This document shows positions 34,024 through 43,797 of a stretch of 64,000 nt of DNA, one piece after another. The first letter of the stretch is position 1; the number at the start of each line of letters is the position of its first letter. The DNA is from Erythrobacter cryptus DSM 12079. Lineage in GTDB: Bacteria; Pseudomonadota; Alphaproteobacteria; Sphingomonadales; Sphingomonadaceae. The position numbers and the translations under genes are program-made. The stretch is from the NCBI RefSeq assembly GCF_000422985.1, contig NZ_AUHC01000001.1, positions 496,001 through 560,000 of the forward strand, read 5' to 3'. The notes below the pieces were generated by a model that was not told the origin of the DNA, did no database searches, and saw nothing but the letters and a program-made list of their open reading frames with translations.

Positions 34024-37000
34024 ATGCCCGATCTTGCCCACATCCTTGCCGCCCGCACCCCGCTGACGCTCTCCGCGCTGCCGCGCGGGGCAGCCCCGCT
34101 GGTGCTTGCCGATCTGGCCCGTGCGGCCCACGCCGGTGGCTCGGCGCGGCGGGCGGTGTTCATCGCCCCCGATGATGCAGCGATGCGCGCGCTGGCCGAG
34201 GCGGCGCGCTTCTTCGCCCCCGAGCTTGAGGTGATCACCTTCCCCGCGTGGGACTGCCTGCCCTATGACCGGGCCAGCCCGGCGCTGGCGATCAGCGCCG
34301 AGCGGCTCGCCGCGCTCCACCGCTTGCAGCACGCCGGCAAGGCGCCGCAATTGCTGGTGACCACCGCCAATGCCGTGCTCCAGCGGGTGCTCACCCCCTT
34401 CCGGGTGCGCGAGAGCGTGCGCGAGCTGCGCGTGGGCGCCCAGATCGGGCGCGAGAGCCTTGCCGCGCTGCTGCTGCGCCAGGGCTACAGCCGCAGCGAG
34501 ACGGTGATCGACCACGGCGAATTCGCGCTGCGCGGCTCGATCGTCGATATCTTCCCCCCGGGCCTCGAGGCGGGCCTCAGGCTCGATTTCTTCGGCGATG
34601 AGCTGGAATCGCTGCGCCTGTTCGATCCCGCCACCCAGCGCACCACCGAAAGGATCGACGCGCACCTGCTGCTTCCCGCCTCCGAAGCGCTGGTGGACGA
34701 GGCCAGCATCAAGCGCTTCCGCACCCGCTATCGCGAGCTGTTCGGCGCAGGCGCCACGCAGGATCCGCTCTATGAAGCGGTGAGCGAGGGGCGACGGCTG
34801 GCCGGCATGGAGCACTGGCTGGCGCTGTTTGAGGAGCGCCTCGCCACGCTGTTCGACCATCTTGGCAAGCACGACGTGGTGGTGATCGATCAGGGGGCGC
34901 TCGCCGCGGCCGAGGAGCGCCTTTCCGACATCGCCGATTACCACGCCCAGCGCTGCGCCACCGCGGGCGAGAAGGCCGGCAGCTATCGCCCGCTCGCGCC
35001 AGAAGCGCTCTATCTTGCTCCCGGCGAATTTGCCGAGGCGCTCGCCGCCCTGCCCGCGCACCGCGCCAGCCCCTTTGCCGCCGATCCGGGCGCGGGCGTG
35101 GTCGATTTCGGCTTTCGCTCGGGCCGCGATTTCGCGCCCGAGCGCGGCCGCGGCGAGAATGTCTATGAGGCTGCTGCCGCCCATCTTGCCGGCGCGCTGC
35201 GCAGCGGGCGTAAGCCGCTCATCGCCGCCTATTCGCAAGGGAGCGCCGCGCGCATCGCCGCCATCCTTGCCGAGGCCGGGGCGCCCACGGTCGTGGCCGA
35301 GGGCTGGCAGCAAGCGCTCGGCCTGTCCGCGCGGGGGAAGGCCGCGGTGGTGGTGCTGCCTCTCGAACATGGCTTTGCCAACGACACGCTCGACCTTCTC
35401 ACCGAGGCCGACGTGCTCGGCGACCGGCTGGTCAGGCGCAAGAAGAAGCGCCGCGATGCCGATGCCTTCCTCGCCGAGCTGCAGGCGCTCGCCCGCGGCG
35501 ATCTGGTCGTGCATGTCGAGCACGGGATCGGGCGCTATCTCGGGCTCGAAGCGATCCCGGTGGGCAAGAGCAAGCACGATTGCGTCGCGCTCGAATATGC
35601 CGGGGGGGACAAGCTGTTCATCCCGGTCGAGAATATCGACGTGCTCAGCCGTTATGGTTCGTCCGAACAGGCCGTGCCGCTCGATCGGCTGGGGGGCGAG
35701 GCGTGGCAGCGCCGCCGGGCGAGGCTGAAGGAGCGCATCACCGCGATCGCCAGCGAGCTGATGCAGGTGGCCGCGGCGCGGGCGCTGCGGCAGGCCCCGG
35801 TGCTCGCCGCCGATCCAGCCAGCCTCACCCAGTTCACCGACCGCTTCCCCTGGGCCGAGACCGAGGACCAGGAACGCGCCATTGCCGAGGTGCTGGCCGA
35901 TCTTGAAAGCGGCCGGCCGATGGACCGGCTGGTGTGCGGCGATGTCGGCTTTGGCAAGACCGAGGTGGCGCTGCGCGCGGCCTTCGTTGCGGCGATGAAC
36001 GGCCAGCAGGTGGCGGTGGTGGCGCCGACCACGCTGCTTGCCCGCCAGCATTACCAGAACTTTGCCGAACGATTTGCGGGTTTCCCCCTCAAGGTCGGGC
36101 GGCTTTCGCGCCTCGTCAGCGCGAGGGAAGCCGCCGAGACCCGCGCCGGCCTTGAAAGCGGGCAGATCGACATCGTCATCGGCACCCACGCGATCCTGTC
36201 CAAGTCGACGAAGTTCAGGAACCTTGGGCTCGTCATCGTCGATGAGGAACAGCGCTTCGGCGTCACCCACAAGGAGCGCCTCAAGCAGCTGCGCGCCGAT
36301 GTCCACGTGCTCACCCTCACCGCCACCCCTATCCCGCGCACGCTGCAGATGGCGATGAGCGGGCTGCGCGAACTTTCCACCATCCAGACCCCGCCGGTCG
36401 ATCGCCTCGCGGTGCGCACCTATGTGATGGAATGGGACGACATGGTGATCCGCGAGGCGCTGCTGCGCGAGCATCACCGCGGCGGGCAGAGCTTCATCGT
36501 CGTGCCGCGCATCTCCGACATGGGCGAGATCGAGGAATGGCTGCGCACCCATGTGCCCGAGGTCAAGGTGGTGGCCGCCCACGGCCAGATGAGCGCCGGC
36601 GAGGTCGAGGAGCGCATGGGCGCCTTCTACGAGCGCAAGTATGACGTGCTGCTCTCGACCACCATCGTCGAAAGCGGGCTCGATATCCCCAGCGCCAACA
36701 CCATCATCATCCACCGGGCCGATCGTTTCGGCCTTGCCCAGCTTTACCAGTTGCGCGGCCGGGTCGGCCGTTCAAAGCTGCGCGCATATGCCTTTCTCAC
36801 GCACGAGGCCGGCGTTGCACTGTCCGAGGTGGCGCAAAAGCGGCTGAAGGTGCTGGGCGATCTCGACAGCCTCGGGGCGGGCTTCCAGCTTGCCAGCCAC
36901 GATCTCGATATCCGCGGGGCGGGCAACCTCTTGGGCGATGAGCAATCGGGCCATATCCGCGAGGTCGGCTTCGAGCTCTATCAGGCGATGCTCGAGGAGG

Positions 37001-37545
37001 CGATCCTTGCTGCCAAGGCGGGCGAGATGGGTCTGGAGCGCCCGCGCGACCGGATCAGCCCGCAGATCACCGTTGATGCGCCGATCATGATACCGGAGGA
37101 CTATGTGCCTGATCTTGCGGTGCGCATGGCGCTCTATCGCCGCCTCAACCAGGCCGAGGGCGAGGCCGAACTCGAAAGCCTTGCCGCCGAGATGATCGAC
37201 CGCTTCGGCCCCTTGCCGCAGCCGACGCAGAACCTCATCCGCCTCATCACCATCAAGCACCAGGCGATCGCCGCCAATATCGCCAAGATCGATGTCGGCG
37301 CGCGCGGCACGCTCGTCACCTTCCATCAGGACGATTTTCCCGATCCTATGGGGCTGGTGGCCTATGTCGAGCGGCTCAATGCCGGGGGCAAGGACACTGC
37401 GCGGCTGCGGCCCGACATGAAGCTCGTCATCAACCGCGCCTGGGGCGATCCGTCAAGCCGCCTCAACGGGCTGTTCCAGCTGACCAAGGGGCTTTCGGCA
37501 ATCGTGCGCAAGGCCAGCGCGCGCAGCGGGCGCAAGGCGGCCTAG
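34024..37545 (+). CDS. mfd: Transcription-repair coupling factor Mfd
   Basis: 1173 residues. A UvrB-homology region fills the N-terminal third. The RNA-polymerase-interacting CarD-like domain starts near ARGDLVVHVEHGIGRYLG. The RecG-like translocase motor has GDVGFGKTEVALRAAF, DEEQRFGV, TATPIPRTLQ and QLRGRVGRS, and the C-terminal TRCF domain closes the protein. Mfd removes RNA polymerase stalled at lesions and recruits UvrA. Length is normal. It begins ATG PDLAHIL, 70 bases after sdhE, and converges with the TonB receptor at 37609. Confidence 0.97.
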   Translation: MPDLAHILAARTPLTLSALPRGAAPLVLADLARAAHAGGSARRAVFIAPDDAAMRALAEAARFFAPELEVITFPAWDCLPYDRASPALAISAERLAALHRLQHAGKAPQLLVTTANAVLQRVLTPFRVRESVRELRVGAQIGRESLAALLLRQGYSRSETVIDHGEFALRGSIVDIFPPGLEAGLRLDFFGDELESLRLFDPATQRTTERIDAHLLLPASEALVDEASIKRFRTRYRELFGAGATQDPLYEAVSEGRRLAGMEHWLALFEERLATLFDHLGKHDVVVIDQGALAAAEERLSDIADYHAQRCATAGEKAGSYRPLAPEALYLAPGEFAEALAALPAHRASPFAADPGAGVVDFGFRSGRDFAPERGRGENVYEAAAAHLAGALRSGRKPLIAAYSQGSAARIAAILAEAGAPTVVAEGWQQALGLSARGKAAVVVLPLEHGFANDTLDLLTEADVLGDRLVRRKKKRRDADAFLAELQALARGDLVVHVEHGIGRYLGLEAIPVGKSKHDCVALEYAGGDKLFIPVENIDVLSRYGSSEQAVPLDRLGGEAWQRRRARLKERITAIASELMQVAAARALRQAPVLAADPASLTQFTDRFPWAETEDQERAIAEVLADLESGRPMDRLVCGDVGFGKTEVALRAAFVAAMNGQQVAVVAPTTLLARQHYQNFAERFAGFPLKVGRLSRLVSAREAAETRAGLESGQIDIVIGTHAILSKSTKFRNLGLVIVDEEQRFGVTHKERLKQLRADVHVLTLTATPIPRTLQMAMSGLRELSTIQTPPVDRLAVRTYVMEWDDMVIREALLREHHRGGQSFIVVPRISDMGEIEEWLRTHVPEVKVVAAHGQMSAGEVEERMGAFYERKYDVLLSTTIVESGLDIPSANTIIIHRADRFGLAQLYQLRGRVGRSKLRAYAFLTHEAGVALSEVAQKRLKVLGDLDSLGAGFQLASHDLDIRGAGNLLGDEQSGHIREVGFELYQAMLEEAILAAKAGEMGLERPRDRISPQITVDAPIMIPEDYVPDLAVRMALYRRLNQAEGEAELESLAAEMIDRFGPLPQPTQNLIRLITIKHQAIAANIAKIDVGARGTLVTFHQDDFPDPMGLVAYVERLNAGGKDTARLRPDMKLVINRAWGDPSSRLNGLFQLTKGLSAIVRKASARSGRKAA

Positions 37546-37564
37546 CCTCATTGCGCGGTGCGAC

Positions 37565-37597
37565 GCGGGCCGGGCGCCTGGAGCGGCCCCGGCCCGC
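37565..37597. other. Hairpin between convergent mfd and TonB-receptor genes
   Basis: A perfect 10-bp stem GCGGGCCGGG/CCCGGCCCGC with a 13-base loop lies in the 63-base convergent gap. It would fold in either transcript. No T-run is seen, so it is at best a Rho-assisted or processing site. Confidence 0.5.
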
Positions 37598-37608
37598 GCC
37601 GGCAAGGC

Positions 37609-40014
37609 TCAGAAGGCGTAGCGCGCCACTACCTGGAACACCGGCCCGGCGCGCTCGGTCTCGAGCTCATACTCGTCGAAATCGCGGTTGCGCTGGTCAG
37701 CCAGGGTGTTGAACTTGTTGAACACCTCGTCCTTGGTGCCATCAAGCAGGTTGGAGCCGACCGCGCGGATGGTGAAGCTGTCACCGAAGCGCTTCTCGAT
37801 GAACACCTCAAGATCGGCGCCATAGCGGGTGAACACTTCCTCGCCGATCACCCGGCCGAAGGCCTCGCCCTGCTTGCGATAGGTGACGCCAAGGGCGGCG
37901 CCGAAATCAGGCAGGTTCTGGATCGCGCCGAAATTGTAGACATATTCGGACTGGTCGTTGAACTGGCGCTTGCCGAATTCGTCGCGGATGGTGCTGTCGA
38001 GCAGCGCGAGATTGCCGAACACGCCGGTGTTGGGCAGGCCAAGGAAGGCGAGGCTGAAGGAGGCGTCGAACTCGATGCCATAGACCTCACCATCGCCGGT
38101 GTTGCGCGGGCTGTAGATGAAGGTGCCCGGTCCTTCCGAACCCTCGAGCGGCTGGCCATTGGGGCCGAGCACGGTCGCCAGTTCGACGAGGTTGCTGACA
38201 TCGCGGTAGAACACGTTGACGCCAACCACCCCGTTGCGGCCGATCTTGTGCTCATAGCCGAGATCCGCGCCCCAGGAGGTTTCGGGCTTGAGCAGCGGGT
38301 TGCCGAGGAAGTCATTATCGCCCAGCTCGGCCTCGAGCAGGCCGGGGGTGATGAAATCGAAGCGCGGACGGCGCAGGGTGCGCGCGCCCGAGAGCGTGAT
38401 GCGCCCGACACCCACCGCGATCTTGACCGAGGCCGAAGGCAGGAAGGCGTCATACTCGTTGCGGATCGTGCCCGCCCCGCCAACCTGCAAATCAGTGATG
38501 GTGGCGTCGGTGTTCTCCCAGCGGATCCCGGCCTCGAAGGTGATGTTGCCGGTCTCACCCTCGATCAGGGCATAAAGATCGCGGCGATCCTCCTCGATGC
38601 GGTTGAAGGCGCTCACCCCCAGCGCCGGGAAGGGGGTGGGCGCGAATTCGCCCGGATTGCGGGTGAACTGGTCATAGCCATCCCGCGCCGATACAGGCAG
38701 GTTGAAGCGACTGCGCACCTCCTGAAGCAGGAAATCGCGATCCTTGTTCTGCAGGAAACCGCCGATCGCCAGTTCCAGCCCCTCGCCAAGATCGAATTCC
38801 TGTTCGAGGTTGATGAAGAACTCATCATCCCTGGTGTCGCGCAACGTCAGATCGCCGGTGAAGCGCGGCGCGCTGCGGTCGAAATCGACCTCATATTCGA
38901 ACTCGTCCTGCAGGTCATCGAAGCGCGAAAAGCCAACCCGCAGCTTGCTTTCGCCAAAACCCCATTCGTGGCTGAGCTTGCCCAGCACCGACCAGCTTTC
39001 GGTGGTGATGTCGTTGACATTGGCATTGTCGGTCAAAAGGTTGCCCGGCGGCGTGGTGCGCACCGGGCCGCTCACCGCCACCGGATCGTTGTATTCGAAG
39101 GAGCGCTCGTCCTCAGTGCGCTCGGTGCGCACGAAATTGCCGAGCAGCTCGAACCGGGTGGTCTCGTTCTCGATCGCCCAGCTGGCATTGAAGGCATAAT
39201 CGGTGCCGTCGCGCACGTCGGTCTGGTCTTCGCGGTTGTCGAAGTCATCGGTGGCGAAATTGGGGTTGTTCTCGGGGCTGTCGCCATAGCGCAGGCTGAG
39301 CTTTTCCTTGGGGTTGTAGCGTCCCTGGATATTGGCGCCGATCAGCACCCTCCCGCCCGCGAGCGCGCCGCCATAGTAAAAGCCGCCCGAGGGCTTGACC
39401 TCGCCGTCATCGAAGAACAGCGCCCCGCCACGGATATAGCCGCCATCGAGGGTGAGGCCGTCGCGCAGCACGATGTTGAGCGAGCCGGCCACCGCATCCC
39501 CGGTGCGCCGCGCCGAGGCGGAGCGCACGATCTCGACCCGCTCGATCAGCTCGGCCGGGATGCGGTCGAGGAAGAAGGAACGGTCGGCATTGCCGCCGGG
39601 CACGCGCTCGCCATTGATGAGGATCTGGGTATAGCCCGGATCGAGCCCGCGCAGACGCGCCCCGTCGCTCTCGATCACGTCGGAAAGGAAGGTGACGCCC
39701 GGCACGCGCTTCAATGCATCGCCCGCGGTCAGCGGCTCGAAGCGCTGGAAATATTCCTCGTCATAGACGAGCACCGGCTCGGCCGCATCGGAACGGTTGC
39801 GAAAGCCGATCGCGCCCTGGACCACGATCTCCTTGGCGGTCTGGATCGGCCCGCCCTGTTCGTCAGCGGCCTGATCGGTATCGGGCGCAATGGAGGTGGC
39901 CTGGGCGGTGACGGCAAGATTGGCCGGGCGCTCCTCGGCGGCAAGCCCCGGGGCGACGAGCCCGGCAGCAAGGGCCACAGCGGCGCTGCCGGCGAACAGA
40001 CGAATGCGGATCAT
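37609..40014 (-). CDS. TonB-dependent outer-membrane receptor
   Basis: 801 residues. Signal peptide MIRIRLFAGSAAVALAAGLV, a plug domain with ALKRVPGVTFLSD, RLRGLDPGYTQILINGERVPG (in part) and IERVEIVRSASARRTGDAVAG (in part), and a long beta-barrel ending in aromatic F (VVARYAF). The TonB-box-like stretch is near KEIVVQGAIGF. It imports a large or scarce ligand across the outer membrane using TonB energy; the ligand cannot be deduced. The frame extends 44 codons upstream, but the signal peptide fixes the ATG. Divergent from the receptor at 40287, with 272 bases between them. Confidence 0.9.
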   Translation of the reverse strand: MIRIRLFAGSAAVALAAGLVAPGLAAEERPANLAVTAQATSIAPDTDQAADEQGGPIQTAKEIVVQGAIGFRNRSDAAEPVLVYDEEYFQRFEPLTAGDALKRVPGVTFLSDVIESDGARLRGLDPGYTQILINGERVPGGNADRSFFLDRIPAELIERVEIVRSASARRTGDAVAGSLNIVLRDGLTLDGGYIRGGALFFDDGEVKPSGGFYYGGALAGGRVLIGANIQGRYNPKEKLSLRYGDSPENNPNFATDDFDNREDQTDVRDGTDYAFNASWAIENETTRFELLGNFVRTERTEDERSFEYNDPVAVSGPVRTTPPGNLLTDNANVNDITTESWSVLGKLSHEWGFGESKLRVGFSRFDDLQDEFEYEVDFDRSAPRFTGDLTLRDTRDDEFFINLEQEFDLGEGLELAIGGFLQNKDRDFLLQEVRSRFNLPVSARDGYDQFTRNPGEFAPTPFPALGVSAFNRIEEDRRDLYALIEGETGNITFEAGIRWENTDATITDLQVGGAGTIRNEYDAFLPSASVKIAVGVGRITLSGARTLRRPRFDFITPGLLEAELGDNDFLGNPLLKPETSWGADLGYEHKIGRNGVVGVNVFYRDVSNLVELATVLGPNGQPLEGSEGPGTFIYSPRNTGDGEVYGIEFDASFSLAFLGLPNTGVFGNLALLDSTIRDEFGKRQFNDQSEYVYNFGAIQNLPDFGAALGVTYRKQGEAFGRVIGEEVFTRYGADLEVFIEKRFGDSFTIRAVGSNLLDGTKDEVFNKFNTLADQRNRDFDEYELETERAGPVFQVVARYAF

Positions 40015-40286
40015 GATGTGGGTTCCCCTTGCGGCCTGGCACGTGCGCCGCCGCTTTGCGCGGGGGCGATAGGGCGAGGCCGTGACAGACAGGCGACCGG
40101 GCGATGTCGGATCGGTTACAGGCCGCGCGCGCGCAAGATTCCGCAAGTCTGTTGCCCGCAGGCCACACTTGGACCGCTTCCATCAGCGCCGCCCCGCGCG
40201 CGCCTTGCCGCGCCCAGCGCTCTGTGACAGCACCGGCGACCCATCCCGCCCGGGATGCAAAGACTTAAAAACAAGGGGAGAAGATA

Positions 40287-42686
40287 ATGACCAACAGGAT
40301 CTTCCGGCGGGCCTTCCACCGTGGCCTGCTGCTCGCCGGCGGTGCTGCCGTGCTGTGCGCCGCCCCGGTAGCGGCGCAGGATGCAGCCGAGACGCGCGCC
40401 ACCGACACCTCCGAGGGCAATGTCATCATCGTCACCGCGACCAAGCGCGACACCCGCATCCAGGACGTGCCCTTTTCGATCAATGCGCTGACGCAGGAGG
40501 ACATTCAGCGCTCGGGCGCGGTGACGCTCGAGGATCTGTCGCGCAGTGTCGCAGGGCTGACCATCCAGAACCTTGGGCCGGGGCAGAGTCAGGTCTCGGT
40601 GCGCGGGATCTCCGCCGGGCAGGTGGTGCGTGACCAGCCGGGGGTGAAGGAGCAGGTCGGCGTCTATCTCGACGAATCGGTGATCTCGCTCTCGCTCTTC
40701 ACCCCCGATCTCGACCTGTTCGATTTAAACCGCGTCGAAACCCTGCGCGGCCCGCAGGGCACACTGTTCGGTTCGGGTTCGGTGGGCGGCACGATCCGCT
40801 ACATCACCAACCAGCCGCGCCTGGGCGTGACTGAGGGCGCTCTCGAGGCCAATCTCAACCTCATCGATGGCGGCAATGCCGGCGGCCACCTCAAGGGCGC
40901 ACTCAATGCCCCGCTGGGCGAGAATGCGGCGATCCGCGCGGTCGGCTATTACACCCGCTATGCCGGGTTCATCGATGCGCTGGGGCCGGCCGGGGGCAAG
41001 AATGTCAATGATGGCGAGCGCTATGGCGGGCGCATTGCGATCACCTTCGAACCCACCGACAGCCTTTCGATCACCCCGCGGGTGGTCTATCAGAAGGTCT
41101 CCGCCAATGGCTTCAACCGGCAGGAGATCTACAACCTCTTTGCCAACCGCTTCACCACCTCGCGCCCGCCGATCCAGCTGGGCAAGCGCGAGCAATATCT
41201 GCTGCTGCGCGAGGCCTTCGAGGATGAGACCTGGATCGCCGACCTCACGGTGAAGCTCGACCTTGGCAGCGTCGATCTCACCTCGGTCACTTCCTATATC
41301 AACCGCGACATCCTGGTGAGCCGCGATGCCAGCGCGCTCACCGGTTCGGTCTCGGTTGATCTGGGCTATCCGGCGGCCGCGGTGCTGCTGCCGTCCAACC
41401 TGCGCGACACCACCGATCTTGAAACCTTCACCCAGGAAGTGCGCCTCGCCTCGGACAACGACGGGCCGTTCCAGTGGCTGATCGGTGCCTTCTATTCGGA
41501 TGTGCAGCGTGATTACAGCCAGCGCCTGCCCACCCCCGGCTATGATGCCTTCACCGATGCGGTGTTCGGCCCGGGCACCTCGGCGGCGGTGGCCAATGGC
41601 TTTCCGGCCAATTCGCCGTTCAACTCCGATCTGCCCTTCGACATCGAGCAGTTCGCGGTGTTTGGCGAGGCGAGCTATGACATCACCGATCGGCTGACCT
41701 TCACCGCCGGCGGGCGCTATTACGACTTCAAGGAGACCCGCACCATCACCACCGGCGGCCTGTTTGCCAATGGCGATCAGGGCGTGGTCGATCGCACCGC
41801 CTCGGACGGCTTCACCCCGCGCTTCCTGCTGAGCTACAAGGCGAGCGAGGATGTCACCGTCAACGCGCAGGTATCGCGCGGCTTCCGCCTCGGCGGGGTC
41901 AACGACCCGCTCAACACCCCGCTGTGCAACGCGCAGGACCTGGCGCTGTTCGGGGGCTTCCAGGACTATGACGATGAAACGCTGTGGAACTACGAACTCG
42001 GGGTGAAGACCCAGGGGACCGGCTTCACCTTCAACGCCGCGGCCTTCTACAATGACATCAGCAACCTTCAGGTCACGCTCGATGCGGGCAGCTGCTCCTC
42101 GCGCATCGTCTTCAACGTGCCCGAGGCCTTTGCCGCCGGGATCGAGGCCGAGCTGGCGCTGACCCCCGCCCCGGGGCTCAACTTCAGCCTGAGCGGCAGC
42201 TATGTCGAATCCGAATTCAAGAGCACCCTGCCCGGCGCGCTCGCCGCGGCAACCGGGATCCGCGATGGCAACCGCCTGCCTTCGGTGCCCGAGTTCCAGC
42301 TCTCGGCCAGCGGCAGCTACGAATGGGATCTGAACGCGAGCACCACCGCCTTCGTGGCCGGCTCGTTCCAGCATGTCGGCTCGCGCTACACCCAGCCGGC
42401 CGACCAGGAGAACAACCCGCGCACCTTCGTGCACAACCTGCCCTTTGGCGGGGCGCCGGCCAATGCCGCGACCACGGTCAACCTGCTGCTGCCCGATTAC
42501 CAGCTGGTCAACCTCAGCGCCGGGGTCGAGCTCGACAGCGGGCTTTCGGTCACGGCCTATGTCAACAACCTGTTCGACGAGAACCCGCTGCTCTCCTTCG
42601 ATCGCGAACGCGGCGGACGGGCGCGGCTCGGGTTCAATGTCGGCCAGCCGCGTACCTTTGGGGTGACGTTGCGGCAGACCTTCTGA
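40287..42686 (+). CDS. TonB-dependent outer-membrane receptor
   Basis: 799 residues. Signal peptide MTNRIFRRAFHRGLLLAGGA with cleavage likely after APVAAQ. A TonB box lies near NVIIVTATKRD, the plug has DVPFSINALTQEDI, VSVRGISAG and RVETLRGPQGTLFGSGSVGG (in part), and the barrel ends GVTLRQTF. The plug sequence is the type widespread in sphingomonads. The start has GGGGAGAAGATA before ATG. The gene pairs with the divergent receptor at 37609 but is of a different subfamily. The ligand is unknown. Confidence 0.93.
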   Translation: MTNRIFRRAFHRGLLLAGGAAVLCAAPVAAQDAAETRATDTSEGNVIIVTATKRDTRIQDVPFSINALTQEDIQRSGAVTLEDLSRSVAGLTIQNLGPGQSQVSVRGISAGQVVRDQPGVKEQVGVYLDESVISLSLFTPDLDLFDLNRVETLRGPQGTLFGSGSVGGTIRYITNQPRLGVTEGALEANLNLIDGGNAGGHLKGALNAPLGENAAIRAVGYYTRYAGFIDALGPAGGKNVNDGERYGGRIAITFEPTDSLSITPRVVYQKVSANGFNRQEIYNLFANRFTTSRPPIQLGKREQYLLLREAFEDETWIADLTVKLDLGSVDLTSVTSYINRDILVSRDASALTGSVSVDLGYPAAAVLLPSNLRDTTDLETFTQEVRLASDNDGPFQWLIGAFYSDVQRDYSQRLPTPGYDAFTDAVFGPGTSAAVANGFPANSPFNSDLPFDIEQFAVFGEASYDITDRLTFTAGGRYYDFKETRTITTGGLFANGDQGVVDRTASDGFTPRFLLSYKASEDVTVNAQVSRGFRLGGVNDPLNTPLCNAQDLALFGGFQDYDDETLWNYELGVKTQGTGFTFNAAAFYNDISNLQVTLDAGSCSSRIVFNVPEAFAAGIEAELALTPAPGLNFSLSGSYVESEFKSTLPGALAAATGIRDGNRLPSVPEFQLSASGSYEWDLNASTTAFVAGSFQHVGSRYTQPADQENNPRTFVHNLPFGGAPANAATTVNLLLPDYQLVNLSAGVELDSGLSVTAYVNNLFDENPLLSFDRERGGRARLGFNVGQPRTFGVTLRQTF

Positions 42687-42747
42687 GCGATTGGCGCACG
42701 CGGCGGGCTGCCCCCCGGGTGCCTGACGCGTGCGCCCTTGCGCTCAG

Positions 42748-42789
42748 CCGTGGCCGATTAACCGCGGCCCATCAACCGTGGCCCATACC
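42748..42789. repeat. Three 14-bp tandem units across a stop codon
   Basis: CCGTGGCCGATTAA, CCGCGGCCCATCAA and CCGTGGCCCATACC lie head to tail. The middle unit contains the stop codon of the EAL gene (TGA, read on the minus strand, at 42772-42774). The units differ by two to four bases, so the array is old or imperfect. Confidence 0.6.
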
Positions 42790-43602
42790 GCGCGCGGTGC
42801 GGGCAAGCGCCACCACCTGTTTGCCCGGCATCGGCGCGGCGCGCAGGAAGCCCTGCCAGCAATCGCAGCCCTCGGCGGTGATCGCGGCGCGCTGGATCTC
42901 GGTCTCGATCCCCTCGGCATAGATCGCCAGGCCGAGCGCCTTGCCGAGCTGGATGATCGCCCGCAGCACCGCGAGCGCGGTGGCATCGCCCGGCACACCC
43001 TCGGCCATCGCCCGATCAAGCTTGAGCGCATCGAGCGGCAATTCGCGCAGATAGCGGAAATTGCAGAAGCCCGCGCCGAAATCGTCGAGCGCGGTGCGAA
43101 AGCCGAGGCCGCGCAGCGCCTTGAGCGCGCTCGCCGCCTGGGCAAGGTTCCTCAGCAGAAGATCCTCGGTGATCTCGAGCATCAGCCGCGCGGGCGCGAT
43201 CGCCGAACGGCCGATCAGCGCAGCGAAATCGGCCGCGAAGCGCTCCTCTCCCAGCTCCTCGGGCGTAATGTTGAGCGAGAGCGTCAGGTGTTCGGGCCAG
43301 ACGGCGGCCTCCTCGAGCGCACGGGCCACCACGTGGCGCGAGAGCGGCGCCACCAGCGCCGCGCGCTCGGCCACCGCAAAGAGATCGCGCGCGCCGATCA
43401 CCCCCAGGCTCGGGTGCTGCCAGCGCGCCAGCGCCTCGGCCCCCACCACCGCCCCGCTGCGGCAGGCAAATTGCGGCTGGAACAGGACCTCGATCTCGCG
43501 CCGGTCGAGCGCGCGCAGCAGATCGGCCTCGAGCACGCCGGGGCTGACACCGGGAAAGCGGCCGCGCAAGGGGCCGCGCAGGGAAGTCAGCCGCTGATCC
43601 AT
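42772..43602 (-). CDS. EAL-domain cyclic-di-GMP phosphodiesterase
   Basis: 276 residues, essentially a lone EAL domain: VLFQPQFACRSGAVVGAEALARW (in part) with a true EAL motif, LNITPEEL (Asn), LEITED (Glu), LDDFGAGFCNF (Asp pair), LKLDR (Lys), AEGIET (Glu) and CWQGF (Gln). All catalytic positions are kept, so it should hydrolyse cyclic di-GMP. There is no membrane helix or sensor domain; it is probably cytoplasmic. The start has AGAGGAGAGGC before ATG and fits MDQRLTSLRG. It converges with the TonB receptor and is divergent from nadK. Confidence 0.9.
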   Translation of the reverse strand: MDQRLTSLRGPLRGRFPGVSPGVLEADLLRALDRREIEVLFQPQFACRSGAVVGAEALARWQHPSLGVIGARDLFAVAERAALVAPLSRHVVARALEEAAVWPEHLTLSLNITPEELGEERFAADFAALIGRSAIAPARLMLEITEDLLLRNLAQAASALKALRGLGFRTALDDFGAGFCNFRYLRELPLDALKLDRAMAEGVPGDATALAVLRAIIQLGKALGLAIYAEGIETEIQRAAITAEGCDCWQGFLRAAPMPGKQVVALARTARGMGHG

Positions 43603-43797
43603 GCCTCTCCTCTTGCGCCCGGCTTGTGTCCTCGGGGCCCTTGCCCCCCAGCCCTCAGCCCCTGCCTTTAACCTTTGTCGCAAGCCGATGCCTGCATCAA
43701 TTGCAATCCGCCCGAATCTGGCACATCACAGCGCCCGCGGCGAGAGGATCAGGGCAAACTGGGCGATTGCCGGAGCGGTTCGGGCAAAGGGGGAGCG

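Noticed and set aside
33937-36714. 925-codon open frame antisense to mfd
   Set aside because: High-GC codon bias leaves long antisense frames. Its translation is a shadow rich in Arg, His, Gly and Leu with no domain, and mfd on the other strand has full family matches.
37558-40227. 889-codon frame antisense to the TonB receptor
   Set aside because: Shadow of the receptor gene, whose signal peptide and plug motifs are clear.
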